A stretch of DNA of 14,652 nucleotides from an uncultured Clostridia bacterium (lineage in GTDB: Bacteria > Bacillota > Clostridia > Oscillospirales > CAG-382): positions 1 to 14,652 of the forward strand of contig CAMZED010000029.1 in assembly GCA_947305675.1 (NCBI GenBank), written 5' to 3'. The notes under the pieces are model-generated. The model saw only the letters and a program-made list of their open reading frames with translations, searched no databases and was not told the origin of the DNA. The translations under genes and the position numbers were made by a program. Below, one piece after another: positions 1 to 5,807 of this stretch. Position 1 is the first letter of the stretch; each line of letters opens with the position of its first letter.

Positions 1-57
1 TTACGTCATTCGTGCCGTATCGGTGCGTAAATAGCCGCTTTGTCTGCGCTCTGAAGC

Positions 58-80
58 GTGCAGAGCAAATTGCTCTGCAC
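58..80. repeat. Perfect inverted repeat downstream of the secreted-protein gene
   Basis: Two 11-base arms (GTGCAGAGCAA and TTGCTCTGCAC) lie around a single central base, 17 nt beyond the stop codon of the minus-strand secreted-protein gene. It can fold as a hairpin in that gene's transcript, but read on the minus strand it is followed by GCTTCAGAGC, not a T-run, so it is not a typical intrinsic terminator. A neighbouring CTCTG at 49-53 could pair with CAGAG at 61-65 as an alternative fold. It may be an mRNA 3'-end stabiliser or a protein-binding palindrome. The rest of positions 1-96 holds no gene that I can support. Confidence 0.4.
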
Positions 81-96
81 ACTTTGTTGTAACGGC

Positions 97-1107
97 TTAA
101 GATGCTTGCCAGTATTGTACGGTCGTTGTTGAGCCATAATACGGGCAATCGTCAACAGCGTGATCGAGAACGCCGAGGCATCCCCATTTAGACGTCGCCC
201 TTACGGTGCTTCCCGCCGAGCTGACTATTCCGGAATGGATATAAGAACCGCCGGAAGAATAAGTTACTTTTACTCCCGCAGCCGCCGATGCGGAAATATA
301 ACTTCCGTCGGTAATATAAGCGTTGGGGTAATCCATCCAATAGTTATTGCCGGCTTGGTCGTACCATGCATAGGAATGGCAATTATAACCGGGAACCGGA
401 TCCGACAACTTGACAGCCCCGGGATAGATTCCCATAAGTGCGATCATTTCAGCTTTTGCCTGCTGATATGTCGTGTTATGATTTGCCCAATCAAGTCCGA
501 CATAAACCGCGATGGGTGTTCCGTTTTGCGTCCAGACGTAGTCAAGATAATAAGACGTTACTTTTGCAGGGAAAATCAATCCGTCCGCCGTCGTCTCGGC
601 GCACCCGGATACTTCTATCCGGTTGCTGCTGTTAACGCTGTCGAGCACAGTCGACTCACCGTCGCGTATAAACTTAATAAGCGTGTCGGCGTTGTAATAA
701 GCAATAGGGGTGTATTCAGTGCGTTCATGCTCATTTTCGGCATATGCGCTTAAATATTCAAGCGCATCCTTTCGGGCAAGCAGTATGTCGACGCCTGCAA
801 AGTAGCTTCCGATCGCTTTCAGACCCTGACCGATTGTATCATACGCATACATATCGGGAAGCAAAGGGTATGTCACTACCGTCTTGACAAGCGCTTCTGT
901 ACTCATAGAGTTAAGTCTTTCGACGTCAACGGCACATGCCGCTCTTTTTTCTTCGGCATTCTTAAGCAGGTTCCATTCGTTGCTGCCCGGAACGACAGGA
1001 TAAACATATGCGGTGTTGTCGTTTTCAGCAGCTGTTGGAACAATAACAGCCGACATAGCCATCGTTATTGCAAGAATGACAAGAATGATCGATAAAACTC
1101 TTTTCAT
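97..1107 (-). CDS. Secreted protein with papain/NlpC-like Cys-His signature
   Basis: This is a 336-residue exported protein of no named family that I can assign firmly. I chose the ATG at 1107 because AGAAAGGTG lies about 8 nt upstream and the protein then begins with a classic signal peptide (MKR, a hydrophobic stretch at residues 4-22, and a likely cleavage after PTAA near residue 27). An upstream in-frame ATG at 1194 would add 29 charged residues before the signal and overlap the preceding gene. Residues 30-230 are helix-rich and unrecognised. The C-terminal third carries YNCHSYAWY (Cys243), HSGIV (His291), SKWG (306-309) and a closing DHAVDDCPY. This Cys-His-then-polar pattern resembles a papain-like (NlpC/P60 or CHAP-type) fold, so a peptidase or amidase acting on the cell wall is plausible but inferred. 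It is the last gene of a probable four-gene block led by an ECF sigma factor, 62 nt after the lipoprotein gene. Confidence 0.75.
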   Translation of the reverse strand: MKRVLSIILVILAITMAMSAVIVPTAAENDNTAYVYPVVPGSNEWNLLKNAEEKRAACAVDVERLNSMSTEALVKTVVTYPLLPDMYAYDTIGQGLKAIGSYFAGVDILLARKDALEYLSAYAENEHERTEYTPIAYYNADTLIKFIRDGESTVLDSVNSSNRIEVSGCAETTADGLIFPAKVTSYYLDYVWTQNGTPIAVYVGLDWANHNTTYQQAKAEMIALMGIYPGAVKLSDPVPGYNCHSYAWYDQAGNNYWMDYPNAYITDGSYISASAAAGVKVTYSSGGSYIHSGIVSSAGSTVRATSKWGCLGVLDHAVDDCPYYGSTTTVQYWQAS

Positions 1108-1137
1108 TGATAAAACACCTTTCTCTAGATTTAAATT

Positions 1138-1169
1138 AAAGGATAAAGCCGCGCGCTGCTTGTTCCTTT
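1138..1169 (-). other. Intercistronic hairpin after the lipoprotein gene
   Basis: Directly after the lipoprotein stop codon the sequence forms an interrupted palindrome: AAAGGA and TCCTTT as outer arms, AAGC and GCTT as inner arms, and a GC-rich centre. On the minus strand it is followed by AATTTAAATC, a poor U-tract, so termination would at best be partial. It could instead mark an RNA processing or stability boundary between the regulatory genes and the secreted-protein gene. Seen in sequence; the role is inferred. Confidence 0.3.
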
Positions 1170-1595
1170 TTAATTGTTTTTTATATAAAGACAACCGTCA
1201 GGGATCCATTCTTCTGTCTTGTCGGGATTGTCGCTGCGAATAAATTTCAGAGTATCTTTGTCGATGATTAAAAACCTGAGTGTGCCTGCGATAATATAAT
1301 CACCTTCTCTTTTGTAACGGTAGAAAAATGATTGCGATGAAGCCGAAAAACCCGGACCGATGTGCAGAAATCCGTCATCATAGATCTGCAATGTTGTGAA
1401 ATACGCTCCTCCAACATTTCTTATATAATCTCCCTGGGTTATCTCTTTTGCTTTTATAATGGATGAACTATCGGTATTATCACCGCTCATTGACAAATCG
1501 GCAACTGATGATACATCGTTTGTTTTGCCGCAAGCGATGAGCATTGCCATACATAATAATACAGCCGCAAAACCGGCCGACAAGTTTTTGCTCAT
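1170..1595 (-). CDS. Small lipoprotein in the sigma-factor gene block
   Basis: The 141-residue product starts with a lipoprotein signal peptide: MSKN, a hydrophobic stretch at 6-20, then the lipobox LIAC with Cys22 as the lipidation site. The ATG at 1595 is preceded by AAAGGAGAGG at good spacing. Residues 27-48 are Ser/Asp/Thr-rich, a typical flexible linker. The rest alternates short hydrophobic strands (AYFTTLQIYDDGFLHI, FFYRYKREGDYIIAG, RFLIIDKDTLKFI), suggesting a compact beta-sandwich or lipocalin-like fold. I do not recognise a named family. It lies 17 nt after the membrane protein gene, so the two are almost certainly co-transcribed. A sensory or accessory role beside the probable anti-sigma factor is possible but only inferred from position. 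Confidence 0.75.
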   Translation of the reverse strand: MSKNLSAGFAAVLLCMAMLIACGKTNDVSSVADLSMSGDNTDSSSIIKAKEITQGDYIRNVGGAYFTTLQIYDDGFLHIGPGFSASSQSFFYRYKREGDYIIAGTLRFLIIDKDTLKFIRSDNPDKTEEWIPDGCLYIKNN

Positions 1596-1612
1596 TTGGC
1601 CTCTCCTTTAAA

Positions 1613-2305
1613 TCATTCATCCGCTGAGTAGAATGGACTGCTGCCTTTTGGCGTAAAAATCAGCATATCTCCTTTGAGTTCGCAATAGTTGTTTACACCT
1701 TCCGCACTGTTGAAATCTATTTTTTCGTTATCGCCTTTTCCCGATCCGATATATTTAAGAGATATATTATTTTCAGCCAATACTCTGATTTGTTCCGAAG
1801 AAAGGTTTGATATATAACCGTTTTCCGCTTTTGAATCGCTGTGATCGTTTAATGCGATCTCTTGAATACTTGAAAAATCTATCTTGTCGGAAAGAACTTT
1901 ATTTGCATCCGAGATAAGTTCGGCAAATGTTTTGTCGTCGCTCATATTGATCATCAGGACGGCGAATCGCTGGTTATCGCTTTCGGCGTATTCAAGTTTC
2001 AGCGCAAGAGCTGACTTGATGTTGTCATTGTAACCTATGGGACGATGAAGGTCCGCGTCGGTTTCATCCCCGGAGTTTGTTAAAACCAATATAGAGTTTT
2101 CGGGATTCATCTCTGATCCGTATGACGAGGCGTTTGCGGGATCTCCGTTATCCGATAATAATATCGCCCCTGCGGTTCCTATAACAACAGAGATAGTTAC
2201 AGCAGTGAAAAGTATCAACAACTTTACTTTATGCGAATGTGCCTCGGCGGATTTATTGCACATTCTTGTAAAAACCTCATTAATAAATTCTTCGTTAGTC
2301 CTCAT
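1613..2305 (-). CDS. Single-pass membrane protein, probable anti-sigma factor
   Basis: The 230-residue product has a 26-residue N-terminal segment (MRTNEEFINEVFTRM), one membrane segment at about 27-50, and an extracytoplasmic C-terminal region of about 180 residues. I chose the ATG at 2305 because GAGGGG stands about 8 nt upstream. The start overlaps the end of the sigma-factor gene by 11 nt, a sign of translational coupling. The next upstream ATG (2326) lies deeper inside the sigma gene. Short cytoplasmic end, single membrane span, large outer domain and coupling to an ECF sigma gene are the usual layout of a membrane-bound anti-sigma factor in Clostridia. The zinc anti-sigma motif HxxxCxxC is absent. 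The outer domain contains YISNLSSEQIRVLAENNISL and may sense an envelope signal. Function is inferred from topology and context; no domain was recognised with certainty. Confidence 0.7.
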   Translation of the reverse strand: MRTNEEFINEVFTRMCNKSAEAHSHKVKLLILFTAVTISVVIGTAGAILLSDNGDPANASSYGSEMNPENSILVLTNSGDETDADLHRPIGYNDNIKSALALKLEYAESDNQRFAVLMINMSDDKTFAELISDANKVLSDKIDFSSIQEIALNDHSDSKAENGYISNLSSEQIRVLAENNISLKYIGSGKGDNEKIDFNSAEGVNNYCELKGDMLIFTPKGSSPFYSADE

Positions 2306-2855
2306 AATCAAACCCCTCGTCGGCAAGCTTTTTTCTTAAAGCCGCTCTCGCTCTCGATGCGGTAACCTCCGCGGCGTGAACGCTTTTATGCATGATTGCC
2401 GCGGCCTCTTTCATACTCATATTTTCGAAATAAACCAACCACAGTATTTGACGGTACTCCGGTTTCAGAAAACCGAGCGCCTTGTGCAGCATAATATCCC
2501 GCTCTTTTTTTATGTACTCTGAGACAATATCGTCGTCGCCTTCCAATTCGGAAATGTCTTCCAGTGATGTTACTCTTGACGTTGATCTTGCTTTTTTTCG
2601 AACATAATCTATTGCAAGATTTCGACCTATTGTATAAAGCCACGTTTTAAATGAGCTTATATGCTTGTCGTTAGGTTTTTTGACCGCCAAAAGAGCAAAA
2701 GTATCAATGGCCAGCTCCTCTGCAATATTCAAGTCGCCGACTATCGTATTAATATATATAATCAGACCGTCCTTATGGACAGAGATAATATCCACTAACG
2801 CGGATTCATCATTTTTCTCACGAAAACGAAGATAATTTTCTGCACTTTTATCCAT
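2295..2855 (-). CDS. ECF-type RNA polymerase sigma-70 factor
   Basis: The 186-residue protein has the two-domain layout and length of extracytoplasmic-function sigma factors. Region 2 ends in the recognisable FKTWLYTIGRNLAIDYVRKK (residues 69-88), which binds the -10 element and core polymerase. Region 4 starts near LKPEYRQILWLVYFENMSM and contains a helix-turn-helix (MKEAAAIMHKSVHAAEVTAS) followed by RARAALRKKL, which reads the -35 element. Between them lies an acidic linker (ISELEGDDDI). The ATG at 2855 has AGAGGT just upstream. It is the first gene of the minus-strand block with the probable anti-sigma factor, lipoprotein and secreted protein, so it probably switches on its own operon in response to an envelope signal. 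I could not find a convincing promoter in the 70 nt upstream, so autoregulation is unproven. Confidence 0.92.
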   Translation of the reverse strand: MDKSAENYLRFREKNDESALVDIISVHKDGLIIYINTIVGDLNIAEELAIDTFALLAVKKPNDKHISSFKTWLYTIGRNLAIDYVRKKARSTSRVTSLEDISELEGDDDIVSEYIKKERDIMLHKALGFLKPEYRQILWLVYFENMSMKEAAAIMHKSVHAAEVTASRARAALRKKLADEGFDYED

Positions 2856-2927
2856 CGATACCTCTATTCTTTCGCGTGTCTTTTCAACCTTTACACGATC
2901 TTATATGGATAATTCTCACACAAACAT

Positions 2928-2969
2928 AAAAAAATCACCGGGATCCTTAATGAATCGGATTCCCGGTGA
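2928..2969 (-). terminator. Intrinsic terminator of the acyltransferase gene
   Basis: Read on the minus strand, TCACCGGGAATCC pairs with GGATCCCGGTGA around a short loop and is followed by seven T residues (A-run at 2928-2934 on the plus strand). It starts 7 nt beyond the stop codon of the acyltransferase and separates that transcript from the sigma-factor block. Confidence 0.9.
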
Positions 2970-2976
2970 AAAATTT

Positions 2977-4140
2977 CTATTCGGTTTCTTTTCCGAACGT
3001 TTCGATCTCGTCGACGGGGGTGTACATTATCGCGTAATGGAATTCGGTGCCCTTGGCGCATTCGTCGGCGATGCGCTTCTGCAATCCCGAACCTTCGCGC
3101 AGGAACCGGCAGGAGGCGTCGTAACTTCCGATTGTCGGCAGAATGTGCATACTGCGGTTTACTTTTAAGATATTACCGTCGGGCGGAAGCACTTTTGCCA
3201 GCTGCGGAGCGAATATCCAGGAATATCCGGCGATCGCTTTTGTTTTGTGGTCGGGATAAAAATCTTTAAAGAAATCCAGCGCGAGTTTATACGCTTCTTT
3301 GATCTTTTCGGGCGTGTATTCGATTTTCGACGGGATGTGTATTTCCAGCGTGGGACTGCCTTTTTTAAGATAGTCGCGCCATTCGCTCTTTTTAAACTCC
3401 GTCGGCTCGCTTTGCACGAATCCGCGCGCCGTGATCACGTTGGCGACGTATTTTTCGCCGTCCTCGTAAAAACCGGTTTTGCCTACCGACTTTTCGGCGG
3501 AATCGACCAGCTCGCCGTTTTGGTTGACATAATACGATCCGCCGACGAGCGAGACGTATTTTTCGCCGTTGGTTATTATCCTGAAATCGCCGCCGAATTC
3601 GCCGGGTACGAATTTAAGTATTCCGAACATAAACATACATCCGCCGGCGCACAGCATATTCCAGTTCCATTCAAGGATCCCCCAGTAACCGTTCTTATTA
3701 AAGCAGTTTTGTGAATAGCCGCGGAAGGCGTTTATGTTCTCTTCGTTCTTATCCTCGGGAGGTTTTTTGTTTGTTATTGTGTTAAGAAGTTGGCAGGCGA
3801 CGATCACCCAGCCGACCTGCTCTTTTTTTAATCCCGGAACGTCGAAAAGATCGTCGGTATAGATATAATTAAGCCAGGGAGCGCGGGTGAATACGCAAAG
3901 ATGCACCAAAAAAGAAGCGCAAATGTGGGTGTTTGCGTCGGCGTTTATTGCCGCCGCGCAATCGATAAGCGCCTGTTTTCCGTCTTCGGGCAATCCGGTC
4001 TTATCGGCGACCAAAGACGCGCCGTCGGCGCTCAGGACGGGGCGGGAACGGTCGTAAGAATTTATGAATCCTTCAAAACCGTCCGCGGCGTAGCCGGGCA
4101 GTTCAAAATTGAATTTCGAACGCAATTCGTCATAAGTCAT
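2977..4140 (-). CDS. GNAT-like acyltransferase domain protein
   Basis: The 387-residue soluble protein resembles the two-part GNAT-like acyltransferases of Bacillota and Actinomycetota (an N-terminal acyltransferase-like domain and a GNAT-like C-terminal domain, formerly DUF5596). The clearest match is near the C-terminus: LEIHIP, then a helix ending in ALDFFKDFYPDH, then SWIFAPQLAKVLPPDGNILK, equivalent to the family's HIP...FFxxxFP...SWLLDPQL...SNI pattern. The substrate and reaction are unknown; acyl-CoA-dependent transfer is a family-level inference. I chose the ATG at 4140 because GGAG lies 7 nt upstream. The ATG at 4146 is an alternative that overlaps the phosphoesterase stop as ATGA but leaves only 1 nt after GGAG. 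Either way it is translationally coupled to the upstream metallophosphoesterase, with an intrinsic terminator right after it. No signal peptide or membrane segment is seen. Confidence 0.8.
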   Translation of the reverse strand: MTYDELRSKFNFELPGYAADGFEGFINSYDRSRPVLSADGASLVADKTGLPEDGKQALIDCAAAINADANTHICASFLVHLCVFTRAPWLNYIYTDDLFDVPGLKKEQVGWVIVACQLLNTITNKKPPEDKNEENINAFRGYSQNCFNKNGYWGILEWNWNMLCAGGCMFMFGILKFVPGEFGGDFRIITNGEKYVSLVGGSYYVNQNGELVDSAEKSVGKTGFYEDGEKYVANVITARGFVQSEPTEFKKSEWRDYLKKGSPTLEIHIPSKIEYTPEKIKEAYKLALDFFKDFYPDHKTKAIAGYSWIFAPQLAKVLPPDGNILKVNRSMHILPTIGSYDASCRFLREGSGLQKRIADECAKGTEFHYAIMYTPVDEIETFGKETE

Positions 4141-4142
4141 AT

Positions 4143-4349
4143 TCATTCTCCTATAATATACCTGTTTATGTTTCCGACGACCCCCTGCGAAGTCACATAC
4201 TGCATAACACCGTTTCCGATCTCGCTTACGTCGGAAAAATGCAGATGCCCCGCCAGCACGGCGATTATTTTATCGGAATTGCGTTTGATTATATCGATGA
4301 ATTCAAGATTTTCCGGCGGGCAGTTTACATAATTAAGTTGAAAGTATTC
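4143..4349 (-). pseudogene. C-terminal part of the metallophosphoesterase, out of frame
   Basis: Beyond the stop codon at 4325 of the phosphoesterase reading frame, the frame shifted by one base stays open to a TGA at 4143-4145. It encodes about 68 residues that complete the enzyme: EYFQLNYVNCPPENLEF, then VLAGHLHFSDV, ending in NINRYIIGE. GHLH (codons at 4239-4250) is the last metal-ligand motif of calcineurin-like phosphoesterases and is missing from the upstream frame. The whole gene from 4951 to 4143 is 809 nt, one base short of 270 codons, which fits a single-base deletion somewhere between about 4347 and 4395. The stop overlaps the start region of the acyltransferase, as expected for the true gene end. 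This is either a sequencing indel or a recent inactivating mutation. Confidence 0.85.
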
Positions 4350-4951
4350 GCCTGCCTTTCCAGCCTTTCTTTGTTTCCCTCGGTTTTTATCGGTATATGT
4401 ATCAATATCAAAACCGGTTTGCCGAAACTTAAAACTTCCAAAAGTTTTTCGTTTTGCTCTTTAGTTATCGTGCGCTTCGAATCGTCAAAAGCGATTACGG
4501 TCATATCGCCCAGATCAAGCGTCTGCCACGGCTGTTTCGCTTTGCTGAGAAGATGCCCTTCGGGTATGTTTTCGGGATATTCGTGGTTGCCGCAAACCGT
4601 AAGGTAAGGCTTTGGGAACCGGCTCATTTCCGCGTCGAACAGCCTTAAATTGGCGGGGGAGATATAATCGAGAATATCGCCCGCCATCAAAAGCGCTTCG
4701 CCTTCGCGGGAAAGCCTCAACAAGTTAACATAATGTTCTTTTGGCGTTTTTTGCTGTTCTTCTCCGTAAGGCTCGCCGTATCCAAGAGCATAGCCTTTTC
4801 GCACGTTTTCCCACGCTTCGGTCCGCTTGACGGCGTCGGCTTTTTCAACGTCGGTCGAAAGATCGTCGTATTCGGTCAGATGAGTATCTGAAAAATGATA
4901 TAACGTTTTCTTTTTAACGCCTTTGAAAGGGATAATGAATTCCCGGATCAT
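4325..4951 (-). CDS. Calcineurin-like metallophosphoesterase, N-terminal part (frameshifted gene)
   Basis: The readable frame gives 208 residues with the dimetal phosphoesterase motifs in order: FSDTHL (Asp22, His24), AGDILD (Asp92), GNHE (121-124) and IHIP (His185). The final GHxH motif follows in another frame (see 4143-4349), so the last residues here, about ANTFNLIM, are probably out-of-frame sequence. The intact protein would be about 269 residues, a normal length for this superfamily. Such enzymes hydrolyse phosphomono- or diesters with two metal ions; the substrate cannot be told. The ATG at 4951 has AAGGCGGTGA upstream and a good vegetative promoter at 4984-5012. It is the first gene of a two-gene unit with the acyltransferase. 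No signal peptide is visible, so it should act in the cytoplasm. If the frameshift is real, the enzyme lacks a metal ligand and is probably inactive. Confidence 0.85.
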   Translation of the reverse strand: MIREFIIPFKGVKKKTLYHFSDTHLTEYDDLSTDVEKADAVKRTEAWENVRKGYALGYGEPYGEEQQKTPKEHYVNLLRLSREGEALLMAGDILDYISPANLRLFDAEMSRFPKPYLTVCGNHEYPENIPEGHLLSKAKQPWQTLDLGDMTVIAFDDSKRTITKEQNEKLLEVLSFGKPVLILIHIPIKTEGNKERLERQANTFNLIM

Positions 4952-4983
4952 AGTTGATCACCGCCTTATTTTACTGCGCGAAT

Positions 4984-5012
4984 ATGATAACATATTTTTG
5001 CCTGTATGGCAA
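4984..5012 (-). promoter_or_regulatory. Vegetative promoter for phosphoesterase-acyltransferase unit
   Basis: On the minus strand TTGCCA (5007-5012) and TATCAT (4984-4989) stand 17 nt apart, a sigma-A type promoter with its start expected near 4977, about 25 nt before the ATG at 4951. Its -35 box lies 7 bp from the -35 box of the divergent phosphatase promoter. Confidence 0.75.
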
Positions 5013-5019
5013 GTTTAAA

Positions 5020-5048
5020 TTGACATATTCAGACAAATATGTTATTGT
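5020..5048 (+). promoter_or_regulatory. Vegetative promoter for the histidine phosphatase
   Basis: A perfect -35 box TTGACA (5020-5025) is followed after 17 nt by TATTGT (5043-5048). Transcription should begin near 5055, about 25 nt before the start codon at 5080. It is back-to-back with the promoter of the divergent metallophosphoesterase. Confidence 0.8.
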
Positions 5049-5079
5049 ATTTTCGAAAGATCAGAAAGGACGCATATAT

Positions 5080-5733
5080 ATGATTCTTTACATTATCCGC
5101 CACGCGGATCCCGATTACGAACACAACACCATAACCGAATTCGGATGGCAAGAGGCGCGCGCTCTCGCCGCCTGGTTCAAAGACCGCCGGATCGACAAAA
5201 TATACACCTCTCCTCTCGGCAGAGCGATCAACACCGCCGAACCCACCTGCGAAATGAAGGGCATGGGCTACGAGATCCTTCCCTGGACTGAGGAAAGCAT
5301 GGATTATATGCTTTCGTACCAGTTCACTCCCGACACCGATTGCAGTTATTCCTGCAGTGTAAAAGAAGGTGTGCACGATTTCGCCGATTTTACCGGCACC
5401 GAACGGATGAATACCGTCAACAATATGATAAAAGAATCCGACGCGTTTCTTTCTTCACACGGATACACCCGCAAAGGACTGCTTTATTCGGTCGACAGGC
5501 CCAATGACGATATCATTGCGGTTTTTTGCCACGGCGGCTTCGGCTGCGCCTGGATATCTCATCTGCTCGGCACCGCGCCGGGGATGATGTGGCCCGGGAT
5601 CTCGCTCAACACCTCCAGCGTCACAACTTTTGAATTCCGCAACGAGGAAAAGGGGTTCACTCGCCCGGTTTTGCGCCGTCTGGGCGAGATCGCGCATATT
5701 TACGACGCCGGTTTGCGCGTAAATAACCGTTAA
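5080..5733 (+). CDS. Histidine phosphatase family protein (phosphoglycerate mutase-like)
   Basis: The 217-residue protein carries the histidine phosphatase core: IIRHAD at 5-10 (Arg7 and the phospho-accepting His8), a GWQEA helix start at 22-26, TSPLGRA at 43-49 (Arg48) and CHGGFG at 150-155 (His151, the second catalytic His). These enzymes remove phosphate from small molecules or proteins through a phosphohistidine intermediate; the substrate here is unknown. Residues about 75-140 form an insert between the core halves, the usual site of substrate-specific caps in this superfamily. I chose the ATG at 5080 because AGAAAGGA lies 9 nt upstream and the protein then begins right at the first beta strand; the frame is open further up but that part contains the promoter. 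It is transcribed alone, divergently from the metallophosphoesterase. I see no clear terminator after it. Confidence 0.9.
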   Translation: MILYIIRHADPDYEHNTITEFGWQEARALAAWFKDRRIDKIYTSPLGRAINTAEPTCEMKGMGYEILPWTEESMDYMLSYQFTPDTDCSYSCSVKEGVHDFADFTGTERMNTVNNMIKESDAFLSSHGYTRKGLLYSVDRPNDDIIAVFCHGGFGCAWISHLLGTAPGMMWPGISLNTSSVTTFEFRNEEKGFTRPVLRRLGEIAHIYDAGLRVNNR

Positions 5734-5738
5734 AATGC

Positions 5739-5767
5739 TTTACAAAACCGCAATTCGGTGTTATAAT
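5739..5767 (+). promoter_or_regulatory. Vegetative promoter for the AI-2E family transporter
   Basis: TTTACA (5739-5744) and a perfect TATAAT (5762-5767) stand 17 nt apart. Transcription should start near 5774, with AAAGGAG and the ATG at 5808 following. The spacer holds a small ACCG...CGGT dyad, too short to call an operator. Confidence 0.85.
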
Positions 5768-5807
5768 AAAAGCAAACCGAACTGCTTATTACGGAAAGGA
5801 GAACGGT

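Noticed and set aside
160..753. Plus-strand open frame of 197 codons
   Set aside because: It is antisense to the secreted-protein gene, has no ribosome-binding site and no recognisable domain.
2856..2927. ECF or vegetative promoter for the sigma-factor operon
   Set aside because: A TATAAG element can be seen on the minus strand near 2900, but no -35 box at proper spacing and no clear ECF-type AAC/CGT pair could be found.
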